This document shows positions 1 through 7,519 of a stretch of DNA of 64,000 bases, in pieces (positions within the stretch are counted from its first letter, which is position 1; each line of letters opens with the position of its first letter). Source of the stretch: an uncultured Eubacteriales bacterium. GTDB taxonomy: Bacteria > Bacillota > Clostridia > Oscillospirales > Oscillospiraceae. Position numbers and translations under genes: made by a program. The stretch covers positions 1-64,000 of the forward strand of contig CAUGSS010000011.1 in the NCBI GenBank assembly GCA_959602365.1, in the 5' to 3' direction. The notes beneath the pieces were generated by a model. It ran no database searches. It saw only the letters and a list, made by a program, of their open reading frames with translations, and was not told where the DNA came from.

Positions 1-371
1 CCAGACCATCAAACATAAAAACCCGTGAGCTTTGGGAGCAGCCCGGCGCTCCGGCCAAAGAACATTTGGCCGGAGCGCCTGTCCGCACTTTGATCGCCAT
101 AACGCGGCAGCAGAGAAAACGCGGCGGAACGCAAGCTGCCCTTTCCCCTTCCCGAAAACCGGCGCCGCTCTGCCTGTCCCCAAGAAGGCACCGTTTTGGG
201 TAAAAAGCCATTTTTCACGCTTTTTCACGCTTTACCGGGGCGGCACGACACCCCGCCCGTCAGCGGGAAGCCCGGCAAGACGCTCCGGGTGCTCACGAGG
301 TCCCAACAGCGGAATCATCCGGCGCGGTCAGCGCGCCGCCGCTTTCCCGCCGGAAGGCCGGCCCGGGCGGT
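1..371. other. gap without a recognisable gene
   Basis: Several open frames cross this stretch on both strands, but they are low-complexity Arg/Pro/Gly-rich translations typical of GC-rich noncoding DNA, with no ribosome binding site and no recognisable motif. The only structure I see is a strong hairpin at 45-79 and a short tandem repeat of TTTTTCACGC around 212-230. It lies downstream of the leftward HTH gene and may contain the end of a gene to the left of the window. Confidence 0.5.
45..79. terminator. perfect 15-bp hairpin, possible terminator
   Basis: GGCGCTCCGGCCAAA at 45-59 is the exact reverse complement of 65-79 with a 5-nt loop. Neither strand has a clear T-run after the stem, so it may be an mRNA 3-prime end structure rather than a classical intrinsic terminator. 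It could serve the leftward HTH gene or a rightward gene outside the window. Confidence 0.4.
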
Positions 372-998
372 TCAAAAGAGCCCCCGGTTATATTTGAACT
401 GGGCAAAGCACATCAGGGCCAGCCCCGGGAGAATCCCCGCGAGGGCGGCATACTCGCTCCACCCCTCCCCAAACAGGGCGGCCAGCAGGGCAAACACAGA
501 CACCCCGGCCCCGCAGAGGATGGTGCCCAGCCCCATCAGCCGGCAATAGGGCCGCTGGTCCTCTTTGCTCACCTTGCGGCGCTGATACCAGTGGATGGTG
601 GCGATATTGCCCCGCAGGTTGAACACCCCCAGCACTGTGATCAGGATGCCCAGGCAGAAGGGGGCGACATAGCCCCGGAAGGGCGGACACAGCCATGCCA
701 TCGCGCCCACCAGGGCCAGCCCCAATGCGGCAGCAAGGCACAGGATGGCCCTGCGCTGGCGGGAGATCAGCCGGTTCTTCTCCACCAGCTTGGTCTGCGC
801 TCCCCGCTCTGGGAGCAGCTCCTCCTCTGAAAGGCCGAAATACTCCGCCAGCAGCCGGGCGGAATCCTCTCCGGGCAGTCCGAGCCCATTCTCCCATTTG
901 GCCACCGCCGAGCGGCTGACATGAATCTGCTCCGCCAGTTCCCGCTGGCTGACCCCCTTTTCCGAGCGCAGCTGTTTTAAACGAAGGCTAAATTCCAT
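372..998 (-). CDS. XRE-family HTH regulator with membrane domain (DUF3784-like)
   Basis: A 208-residue protein with an N-terminal Cro/C1 helix-turn-helix (about residues 5-60, with SQRELAEQIHVSRSAVAKWE), then four predicted membrane segments at about 84-104, 109-128, 150-172 and 178-198. The stretch IHWYQRRKVSKED recalls the DUF3784 membrane family, so this appears to be a DNA-binding domain fused to a membrane sensor. Such proteins usually control their own promoter or an adjacent transport gene; the target here is unknown. The ATG is preceded by GGAGG 7 nt upstream. GTTAC repeats lie just upstream (1031-1083) and could be its operator. Function in detail is inference. Confidence 0.85.
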   Translation of the reverse strand: MEFSLRLKQLRSEKGVSQRELAEQIHVSRSAVAKWENGLGLPGEDSARLLAEYFGLSEEELLPERGAQTKLVEKNRLISRQRRAILCLAAALGLALVGAMAWLCPPFRGYVAPFCLGILITVLGVFNLRGNIATIHWYQRRKVSKEDQRPYCRLMGLGTILCGAGVSVFALLAALFGEGWSEYAALAGILPGLALMCFAQFKYNRGLF

Positions 999-1030
999 AG
1001 CGTAAACCTCCTGTTCTGTTTGGCCTCATT

Positions 1031-1083
1031 GTAACACAACTGAGCGCCTCTGAGGGGTTACTTTCCCCTGTTACCCCCGTTAC
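1031..1083. promoter_or_regulatory. cluster of GTTAC/GTAAC repeats, possible operator
   Basis: GTTAC occurs at 1057-1061, 1070-1074 and 1079-1083, and its complement GTAAC at 1031-1035, in the space between the leftward HTH gene and the rightward lipoprotein gene. On the minus strand the GTAAC/TACAAT area at about 1029-1034 could be the -10 of the HTH gene. Binding by the HTH protein is only a guess. Confidence 0.3.
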
Positions 1084-1227
1084 TTTTGCCAAAAGCCTCC
1101 CCTTCGGCGCTGCTCCGGCGGTGTTGCAGGCCCCTTTTCTTTTGCTGGGATCTGTGGTATAGTTAACATATTATGATGTCAGTTTTGCGCCCGCCGCAAC
1201 ATCCCGCGGGCCCTAGGAGGTTCAGCC

Positions 1228-2466
1228 GTGAAAAAAAGATTGCTCTGCCTGACGCTGGTCCTTTTGACTGCGCTGGGCGCCCTGACCGGCTGCGCCGGGC
1301 GGCTGGCTCCGGGGGAGTCCTCCCGCAAAATCGGCATTTCCATGCCCAACGATTCCGACGCCAAATGGGCCGCGGACAGCGAGATCATGCATGACATCCT
1401 GACCCAGGCGGGATATGAGGTCAACATACAATTTGCCGGGGACAACGCCGCCTCCCAGCTGCAACAGATTCAGGACATGATCGGCGCCGGATGCACCACC
1501 ATTATCGTGGCCGCGGCAGATCCCGCCAGCTTTTCCGGCACCTTGGATCTGGGGGATACCCAGCACCAGCTCATCAGCGGCGGGACCTCCGGCGACTCCG
1601 GTCAGGAGGAACCGGAGGGGGTTCCGGTGGAGGACGGCATCCAGCTGATCGCCTACGACACCTTCCTCCCCGACTCCGACATCGTGGACTATTACATCGG
1701 ATTTGACGGCTATGAGGCCGGTTACCTCCAGGCCAAGTGCATTGAGGCCCAGCTCTCCCTCTCCGACACGGCCCAGCCCCGCACGATAGAGCTGTTTTTC
1801 GGCGACCTGTCCGACCCGCTGACCGCCTTTCAGTACATGGGGGCCATGGAGGTGCTCCAGGTGTACATAGATTCCGGCGCACTGACCGTCCGCTCCGGCC
1901 AGGCCGGTCTGGAGGAGTGCGCCATGGAGAGCACGGACGCCGCCAGGGCCCGGATGGACCAGCTGCTGGCATCCACCTATGCCGACGGCGGACTGGACGC
2001 GGTGCTCTGCGCTGACGACGCGCTGGCCCAAGTGGTGATCGCCTCTCTGTACGAGAACTTTTCCGGCGGAGTCTTTCCGGTTGTGTCCGGCCAGGGCTGC
2101 CAGGAGGCCAATGTCAACGCCCTGGCCGCCGGTTTCCAGACCATGTCCCTGCTGCGGGACAGCACCGGCATGGCCCAGGAGGCGGCCCGGGTGGCCATGG
2201 CGCTGGCCTCCGGAGAGACGCTGGAAACCGACGAAAGCCTGGACAACGGCCGGGTCAACGTCCCCGCCAGTCTGTTTTACCCCGAGGCGGTCTACCGGGA
2301 CAACCTCCAGGAGATGCTGGTGAACCGGGGGTACTTCACCGACAATGGGGACGGCACCTACTCCGCCAGCTCCGACTACACCTCGGGATATGCGGGACTG
2401 CTGGACCCGTCCGACAGCAGCGCCGGCGGAGACAGCAGCACCGAAACGGAGGACGGTTCATCCTGA
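1228..2466 (+). CDS. sugar-type ABC substrate-binding lipoprotein (orphan)
   Basis: A 412-residue exported lipoprotein. The signal peptide ends in a lipobox LTGC with the lipidated cysteine at residue 22. The rest resembles the periplasmic-binding-protein 4 family (ChvE/MglB-like receptors): IGISMPNDSDAKWAADS near the N-terminus, IQDMIGAGCTTIIVAAADP around residues 84-102, and a late DAVLCADDALA segment typical of the second lobe. The C-terminus is a Ser/Asp/Glu-rich tail. GTG is chosen as start because AGGAGG sits 7 nt upstream. No permease or ATPase gene adjoins it, so it either serves a transporter encoded elsewhere or works as a sensor with the neighbouring regulator. The ligand cannot be read from the sequence. 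Confidence 0.85.
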   Translation: MKKRLLCLTLVLLTALGALTGCAGRLAPGESSRKIGISMPNDSDAKWAADSEIMHDILTQAGYEVNIQFAGDNAASQLQQIQDMIGAGCTTIIVAAADPASFSGTLDLGDTQHQLISGGTSGDSGQEEPEGVPVEDGIQLIAYDTFLPDSDIVDYYIGFDGYEAGYLQAKCIEAQLSLSDTAQPRTIELFFGDLSDPLTAFQYMGAMEVLQVYIDSGALTVRSGQAGLEECAMESTDAARARMDQLLASTYADGGLDAVLCADDALAQVVIASLYENFSGGVFPVVSGQGCQEANVNALAAGFQTMSLLRDSTGMAQEAARVAMALASGETLETDESLDNGRVNVPASLFYPEAVYRDNLQEMLVNRGYFTDNGDGTYSASSDYTSGYAGLLDPSDSSAGGDSSTETEDGSS

Positions 2467-2480
2467 CTGGGACAAACAGC

Positions 2481-2518
2481 GGGCTCCCATGCCGCTGCGG
2501 CGGCATGGGAGCCCTTGT
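2481..2518. terminator. bidirectional terminator between convergent genes
   Basis: GGGCTCCCATGCCG (2481-2494) pairs exactly with 2501-2514 around a 6-nt loop, followed on the plus strand by TTGTCTGT. It separates the rightward lipoprotein gene from the leftward isomerase gene. Confidence 0.75.
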
Positions 2519-2532
2519 CTGTCGTCCGTTCC

Positions 2533-3573
2533 TTACGCAAAATAGCGCTTCAGATCTGTGGGGGCAAATACGCCCTTGGGGGTGACCACCCCGTCGCAGA
2601 GCTTGGGCGGCGTGACGTCGAAGGCGGGATAGTAGCCCTTGACCCCCGGCAGGGTGGTCTTTGTCCCCATCGCCTCCAGCACCAGCTCCGGGTCCCGCTC
2701 CTCAATGGAGACGCTCTCCAGATCCGGATGGCTGGGGTTGGGGGCGCCGGTGACGTAATAGGGAATCCCCCAGTAACTGGCGCACAGGGCAATTTGGAAG
2801 GTGCCCACCTTGTTGATAATATGGCCGTCCATGGTGATCACATCGGCGGCGGAGGTGAACAGGTCCACCCCCTTCTCCCGCATGGCGTAGCCGGGCATAT
2901 TGTCGCTGATCACGGTCACGTCAAAGTCCATATCCCGGGCCACGCTGGCGGTGAGCCGGGCCCCCTGGAAGTAGGGGCGGGTCTCGGGACAGATCAGCTT
3001 GATCTCATTGCCCCGGCGGCGGCACTCCCGGAGGTAGGCGCCGATGATGGACTCGGCAAAGCACTGGGTCATCACCGTGGCCCCGGAGGGGGTCAGATCG
3101 GCCAGGTAACCGGCCAGCCGGTCGTGCCCGGCATAGCCCTCCTCCAGCTGCTCCAGCGCGTCCCGCCGGAGGGTTTCCGCCAGGTCCACGCCGTGGACGC
3201 CCTGCGCCAGGGCCTGCCGGGCCCGCTCCAATCCCCGCCGGGTCACCCGGGCCATCTTGGCCGAGGTGGTGGGCCGGGCATGGGCCAGGGTGTCCGCCGC
3301 CCCGGCCAGGAAGTCCAGCGTCTCCCGCTCTCCCAGCGCCCGGGCCTCATACGCCGCCAGGGCCATGCCCATGGCGGCCGCCGTGTAGGGCCCGCCGCTC
3401 TGGGTCACCATATCGGAGATGGCCCGGGCCACCTGCTGATGGGTATGACAGGTCACATATTCCACCCGCACCGGGTAGATCCGCCGGTCCAGGATGCGCA
3501 CCGTCCCCGCCTCATACCAGGCCACATTCTCATACTGGAGCAGAAATGCCAGCCCCTGATCTCCTCTACTCAT
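2533..3573 (-). CDS. mtnA: MtnA-family aldose-1-phosphate isomerase (eIF2B-like)
   Basis: A 346-residue member of the methylthioribose-1-phosphate isomerase / eIF2B-alpha family. The expected catalytic pair is visible: cysteine 171 in TQCFAES and aspartate 249 in VITMDGHIINKVGT. The cysteine context differs from the usual TxCN, as in the branch that handles 5-deoxyribose-1-phosphate. It opens the ring of a 5-modified ribose-1-phosphate to the ribulose-1-phosphate form. The gene lies 24 bp after a class II aldolase gene on the same strand, which supports the sequence isomerase then aldolase giving dihydroxyacetone phosphate plus an aldehyde (DHAP shunt). The kinase or phosphorylase that would make the substrate is not in the window. 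Family assignment is firm; the exact substrate is inference. Confidence 0.85.
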   Translation of the reverse strand: MSRGDQGLAFLLQYENVAWYEAGTVRILDRRIYPVRVEYVTCHTHQQVARAISDMVTQSGGPYTAAAMGMALAAYEARALGERETLDFLAGAADTLAHARPTTSAKMARVTRRGLERARQALAQGVHGVDLAETLRRDALEQLEEGYAGHDRLAGYLADLTPSGATVMTQCFAESIIGAYLRECRRRGNEIKLICPETRPYFQGARLTASVARDMDFDVTVISDNMPGYAMREKGVDLFTSAADVITMDGHIINKVGTFQIALCASYWGIPYYVTGAPNPSHPDLESVSIEERDPELVLEAMGTKTTLPGVKGYYPAFDVTPPKLCDGVVTPKGVFAPTDLKRYFA

Positions 3574-3597
3574 ATGCTCCGCCTCCCTTTTCCTCTG

Positions 3598-4236
3598 TCA
3601 GATGGTCACGCCGTAATGGGCCCGCACCGCCCGGCAGCGCTCCTCCCCCAGGGGGACGATGGTGCCGCTGCTCTGGGCGATGGCGCAGATCATGGCGGCA
3701 TTTTCCACATAGCCCGCCCGGACGCAGGCCTGCTCCAGGGTGTCCCCCACCGCAAGCACGCCGTGATTGGCCAGCAGGCATCCGCCCCGGCCCTGCAACA
3801 CCTTGACCGCCTCGGCCCCCACCTCTTCTGTGCCCGGCATGCCGAACTGGGCCAGGGGCACATCGCCCCCCAGGGTGGGGATCATCTCAATCAGGATGGC
3901 GGGGATCCCCTCATTGCGCACCGCAAAGGCGCTGGCATAGGGGGAATGGGTGTGAATCACCGCGTTGACCTCCGGCTTCTGGCGGTAGACCATGGTGTGC
4001 ATAATCCACTCGGAGGAGGGGGGATAGTTCCCCTCCAGCACCCGGCCCTCCAGGTCGATGACCACCATATCCTCCGGCCGGTAGCGGTCGTAGGCCACCC
4101 CGGAGGGGGTGATGACCACAATCCCCTGGGTCCGGTCAAAGGCGCTCAGGTTGCCGCAGGTGCCCTCAAATAGCCCGTCCTGGTAGGCCCGTTTGGCCCA
4201 GTCACAGACCTGATATTTCAACTCCAACGCTTTCAC
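3598..4236 (-). CDS. class II aldolase (fuculose-phosphate aldolase family)
   Basis: A 212-residue cytoplasmic aldolase of the L-fuculose-1-phosphate/ribulose-5-phosphate epimerase superfamily. Visible motifs are TCGNL (26-30) and TPSG (43-46) for phosphate binding, the acid/base glutamate in SSEW (76), and the three zinc-binding histidines at 95 and 97 (HTHSPYA) and 158 (ANHGVLA). It would split a ketose-1-phosphate into dihydroxyacetone phosphate and an aldehyde. Pairing with the MtnA-like gene points to 5-deoxyribulose- or methylthioribulose-1-phosphate rather than fuculose phosphate. The start is GTG, preceded by GAGAGG; a TTGTCA-17-TAAAAT promoter lies at 4276-4304. Confidence 0.85.
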   Translation of the reverse strand: MKALELKYQVCDWAKRAYQDGLFEGTCGNLSAFDRTQGIVVITPSGVAYDRYRPEDMVVIDLEGRVLEGNYPPSSEWIMHTMVYRQKPEVNAVIHTHSPYASAFAVRNEGIPAILIEMIPTLGGDVPLAQFGMPGTEEVGAEAVKVLQGRGGCLLANHGVLAVGDTLEQACVRAGYVENAAMICAIAQSSGTIVPLGEERCRAVRAHYGVTI

Positions 4237-4275
4237 GGTAAAACGACCTCTCTTCTTTCAAATGGTTTCCCTGAT

Positions 4276-4304
4276 ATTTTACCAGCCCGCCCGCCGGCTG
4301 ACAA
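4276..4304 (-). promoter_or_regulatory. vegetative promoter of the aldolase-isomerase operon
   Basis: On the minus strand -35 TTGTCA (4304-4299) and -10 TAAAAT (4281-4276) are separated by 17 bp, about 40 bp before the GTG start of the aldolase gene. It sits directly beyond the feoB stop codon. Confidence 0.65.
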
Positions 4305-4314
4305 TGCGGCGGCT

Positions 4315-6429
4315 TTAATTCAGCCCCAAAATGTGAACAAATGTGCACAACAGCGTGCAGGCTGCAACTCCCAGGGCGGTGGGCAGGGCCGCCGCCAGCG
4401 CCGTCCACCGCCAGGAGCCGGTCTCCCTGCGGACGGTGAGCAGGGTGGTGGAGCAGGGCCAGTGAAACAGGCAGAACAGCAGCACGCAGGCGGCGGTGAG
4501 CCAGCTCCAGCCGTTGGCGGCCAACAGGGTGTGCAGCTGGGCCAGGCTCTCGTACTCCAGCAGGCTGCCCTGGGACAGGTAGGCCATCAGGATGATGGGA
4601 ATGACAATCTCATTGGCGGGCCATCCCAGCAGAAAGGCCACCAGGATAACGCCGTCCAGGCCCATCACCCGGGCAAGGGGATCAAAGAAGGCGGTCAGAT
4701 GGGCCAGCAGACTGACCCCGCCGGGCTGAACATTGGCCAGGATCCAGAGCACCGCCCCCGCCGGGGCGGCCACCGCCGCCGCCCGGCCCAGGACAAAGGC
4801 CGTGCGGTCCAGCAGGGACCGCACCAGCACCTTCCCGATCTGCGGCCGCCGGTACGGGGGCAGCTCCAGGGCGAAGGAAGAGGGGATGCCCCGCAGCAGG
4901 GTGGCGGAGAGCAGCCGGGTCATCCCCAGGGTGGCCCCCACCCCCAGCAGCACCACACCCGTGAGCAGCGCCGCCGACAGAACCGAGGATACCGCGCCCC
5001 CGGCGGTGCCCACAAAGAACATGGTGATGACGGCGATCAAGGTGGGAAAGCGGCCGTTGCAGGGGACAAAGCTGTTGGTCAGGACGGCCAGCAGCCGCTC
5101 CCGGGGGGAGTCGATGATCCGACATCCCACCACCCCCGCCGCGTTGCAGCCAAAGCCCATGCACATGGTCAGGGCCTGTTTGCCGCAGGCGTGGCAGCGC
5201 TGGAAGGGCCGGTCCAGGTTGTAAGCCACCCTGGGCAGGTAACCCGCGTCCTCCAGCAGGGTGAAGAGCGGGAAGAAAATGGCCATCGGGGGCAGCATGA
5301 CGGCCACCACCCACGCCAGCGTCCGGTAGGCCCCCAGCACCAGCACCCCGTGGAGCCAATCCGGGGCCCCGAGAAAGGTGAACAGCTCCGTCAGCCTGTC
5401 CTGAACCCAGAACAGCAGCTGGGAGAGCAGCTGAGAGGGGTAGTTTGCCCCCTGGAGGGTGAGCCAGAGCACCAGGGCCAGCAGGGCCACCATGGCGGGA
5501 TAGCCGGTGCGGCGGCTGGTCAGCAGCCGGTCCAGCTTCCGGTCCCGGCCCTCCCCCTCCGCTCGGGTCCGGCGCACCGCCGCCCGGGCCAGCTCCTCTC
5601 CCCGGCGCACCAGAGCGGAGGTCACCAGCTCCTGTATCTGCTCCGGCGCAATGTGCTGCTCCTCCAGCCGCCCTCTGGCCGCCTCCAGGGCGCAGGTGAA
5701 GCCCGGCAGGTCTGAAAAGCGTATGCCCAGGGCGCGCTGTGCCCGCTCCGCCAGTTCCCCGTCCCCCTCCAGCAGCCGCAGCGCCAGCCAGCGGCCAAAT
5801 CCCCTGCCCCGCAGCGGCGCCAGCACGGACGCCAGCAGGGCCGCCGCCGACTCCAGCGCCGCGGAATAGCGCACCGGGCGCGGCTGCGGCTCCGGGGCCT
5901 CCATCAGGGCATCCAGGGCGGAGAGCAGCCTGGCCTGGGACGTCCGGTCCCGGGCGGAGGTACCCACCACCGGCACCCCCAACCGATCCGCCAGCAGAGG
6001 CAGGTCCACCTTCAGCCCCTTGCGGGCGGCCTCATCCAGCAGATTGACGCACACCAATGTGCGGGGACACAGCTCCAATATCTGGAGCACCAGGTTCAGG
6101 TTGCGCTCCAGGGCGGTGGCATCGCACACCACCACCGCAGCGTCGGCGCCGCCAAAACACAGAAAGTCCCGGGCGACCTCCTCCTCCGGGGAGTGGGCCA
6201 GCAGGGAGTATGTACCCGGCAGGTCCACCAAAAGATAGCGCCGCCCCTCCGAAGCGCAACGGCCCCGGGCCAGCTCCACAGTCTTTCCGGGCCAGTTGCC
6301 CGTGTGCTGACGCATTCCAGTCAGGGCGTTGAACAGGGTGCTCTTTCCCACGTTGGGGTTGCCCGCCAGGGCAATCATCCGCTCCCCCGGAGCCGGGGCA
6401 TCCGGAGCGGCAGTCCGGGTCAGGCCCAT
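4315..6429 (-). CDS. feoB: ferrous iron transporter FeoB
   Basis: A 704-residue inner-membrane Fe(II) transporter. The N-terminal G domain shows G1 AGNPNVGKST (22-31), G3 DLPGTY (69-74) and a G4-like NLLDEA; the core carries the two gate repeats with conserved cysteines, including CMGFGCNAAGVVGCRI and NSFVPCNGRFPTLI, and about ten membrane segments. Length is normal for the family. It follows feoA by 13 bp on the same strand, so both are one operon. Expression is expected under iron limitation or anaerobiosis; no Fur box was recognised. Confidence 0.97.
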   Translation of the reverse strand: MGLTRTAAPDAPAPGERMIALAGNPNVGKSTLFNALTGMRQHTGNWPGKTVELARGRCASEGRRYLLVDLPGTYSLLAHSPEEEVARDFLCFGGADAAVVVCDATALERNLNLVLQILELCPRTLVCVNLLDEAARKGLKVDLPLLADRLGVPVVGTSARDRTSQARLLSALDALMEAPEPQPRPVRYSAALESAAALLASVLAPLRGRGFGRWLALRLLEGDGELAERAQRALGIRFSDLPGFTCALEAARGRLEEQHIAPEQIQELVTSALVRRGEELARAAVRRTRAEGEGRDRKLDRLLTSRRTGYPAMVALLALVLWLTLQGANYPSQLLSQLLFWVQDRLTELFTFLGAPDWLHGVLVLGAYRTLAWVVAVMLPPMAIFFPLFTLLEDAGYLPRVAYNLDRPFQRCHACGKQALTMCMGFGCNAAGVVGCRIIDSPRERLLAVLTNSFVPCNGRFPTLIAVITMFFVGTAGGAVSSVLSAALLTGVVLLGVGATLGMTRLLSATLLRGIPSSFALELPPYRRPQIGKVLVRSLLDRTAFVLGRAAAVAAPAGAVLWILANVQPGGVSLLAHLTAFFDPLARVMGLDGVILVAFLLGWPANEIVIPIILMAYLSQGSLLEYESLAQLHTLLAANGWSWLTAACVLLFCLFHWPCSTTLLTVRRETGSWRWTALAAALPTALGVAACTLLCTFVHILGLN

Positions 6430-6442
6430 GGTGTTCTCCCCC

Positions 6443-6679
6443 TCATACGGTGTACACCAGGACGCCCCGGCTGTCCCGGTCCCGCAGGGCGATGACCGCC
6501 CCCCGGATCAGATAGGCCGCCGGGTCTCCCCCAGGGCTCCTGCCCAGACACTCCACGTCGGTATGCTCCACCAGCCCCAGATCCAGCAGCCGGCGGCGCA
6601 TGCTCCCCGCCGCCTCCACCCGGAACACCCGGGCCCGCTGGCCGGGGACAAGATCGTTCATAGAAAAAAGCTCACGCAT
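6443..6679 (-). CDS. feoA: ferrous iron transport accessory protein FeoA
   Basis: A small SH3-like cytoplasmic protein (78 residues from the chosen ATG) that assists FeoB. It has the expected pattern MNDLVPGQRARVFRV, then MRRRLLDLGLVEHTDVECLG and a C-terminal GAVIALR. An in-frame GTG four codons upstream (6691) is possible, but the AGAGGTG ribosome site lies 9 nt before the ATG at 6679, so that start is preferred. A short dyad GGGACC-GAT-GGTCCC lies 31 bp upstream. Confidence 0.93.
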   Translation of the reverse strand: MRELFSMNDLVPGQRARVFRVEAAGSMRRRLLDLGLVEHTDVECLGRSPGGDPAAYLIRGAVIALRDRDSRGVLVYTV

Positions 6680-6709
6680 AGATTCGATCACCTCTCAGCA
6701 AACGTGTAC

Positions 6710-6724
6710 GGGACCGATGGTCCC
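6710..6724. promoter_or_regulatory. dyad upstream of feoAB, possible operator
   Basis: GGGACC and GGTCCC form a 6+6 bp inverted repeat around GAT, in the 5-prime region of feoA, just downstream of a possible -10 TAGACT on the minus strand (about 6730-6735). The position near the transcription start would suit a repressor; no regulator is identified. Confidence 0.3.
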
Positions 6725-6810
6725 ATTCCAGTCTATTCCTCTGCGGCGCTGTCGGTCACGGTCGAAGGCCGTCCCCCACCAACGGCGCGCGCCAGTCCCC
6801 CTCCGCCGCA

Positions 6811-6848
6811 AAAAGGCCCGCCCGGAGATGTCTCATTTCCGGGCGGGC
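6811..6848 (-). terminator. terminator of the spoVFAB operon
   Basis: On the minus strand GCCCGCCCGGA pairs with TCCGGGCGGGC (6816-6826 with 6838-6848) and is followed by CTTTTT. It stands between spoVFB and feoA. Confidence 0.85.
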
Positions 6849-6916
6849 TTGCTCTGGGGTCAGGAGCAGGGACAGGATCCAGCCGCGCAGGGGCTCAGCC
6901 GGGGCGCACCCTCCCC

Positions 6917-7519
6917 TCAGCCGCCCCGGGCCGCCGGCGCCCCCAGCAGCACCGGCTGGAGCTGTCGGCCGTCCAGCGCGGCCTCAATGGCGTCGGGAAT
7001 CAGGGTCATTTCGGAGACAAGAGAGGCGGGCTTTTTCTCCGGGTCATCCTGGCGGAAGGGCACCAGATAGACGTGCTTTCGCATGGCCAGCTCCCCGAGA
7101 TTACGCAGCGAGGCGGTCAGGCCGTCGTTGGTGGAGGGGGCGATGACCAGGGGGCGGCCGTTGCGCAGATGGGCCTTGGCCGCCATGGTGACGCTGGAAT
7201 CCGTGATCCCCGCCGCCAGTTTGGCCAGGGTGTTGCCGGTGCAGGGGGCAATGACCAACACATCCAGCAGTTTCTGCGGCCCGATGGGCTCCGCCTCCCG
7301 TATACTCAGGATGGGACGGCGTCCAGTGCACTGCTCCGCCCGCTCCACAAAGGTGGAGGCGCTGCCGAACCGGGTGTCCGTCACAGCGGAGCGCTCGGAA
7401 AAGATGGGCTGCACGGCGCCGTACCGCTCCGCCAGCTGCTCCAGCACCGGGAAAACCTGGGAAAAGGTGCAATAAGAGCCGCAGATGGCAAAGCCAACCC
7501 GCAATTCCTCCGGCCTCAT
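6917..7519 (-). CDS. spoVFB: dipicolinate synthase subunit B
   Basis: A 200-residue flavoprotein-type subunit of dipicolinate synthase, acting in the mother cell to make pyridine-2,6-dicarboxylate for the spore core. The N-terminal VGFAICGSYCTFSQVFPVLEQL and the central VIAPCTGNTLAKLA and MAAKAHLRNGRPLVIAPSTND segments are those of the phosphopantothenoylcysteine-decarboxylase-like (flavoprotein) fold. Its ATG overlaps the spoVFA stop by 4 bp (ATGA), so the two are translationally coupled. Together they are a strong sign that the organism makes spores. Confidence 0.95.
   Translation of the reverse strand: MRPEELRVGFAICGSYCTFSQVFPVLEQLAERYGAVQPIFSERSAVTDTRFGSASTFVERAEQCTGRRPILSIREAEPIGPQKLLDVLVIAPCTGNTLAKLAAGITDSSVTMAAKAHLRNGRPLVIAPSTNDGLTASLRNLGELAMRKHVYLVPFRQDDPEKKPASLVSEMTLIPDAIEAALDGRQLQPVLLGAPAARGG

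Noticed and set aside
212..232. Tandem TTTTTCACGC repeat
   Set aside because: Only two short copies; no sign of function.
32..549. Overlapping plus-strand open frames at the window start
   Set aside because: No ribosome site, Arg/Pro-rich composition and no recognisable motif.
2515..4173. A 552-codon open frame on the plus strand opposite mtnA and the aldolase
   Set aside because: Antisense shadow of two clear genes; His/Gly/Pro-rich composition and no motif.
4333..5715. A 460-codon open frame opposite feoB
   Set aside because: Gln/Gly/Arg-rich antisense shadow of a complete FeoB.
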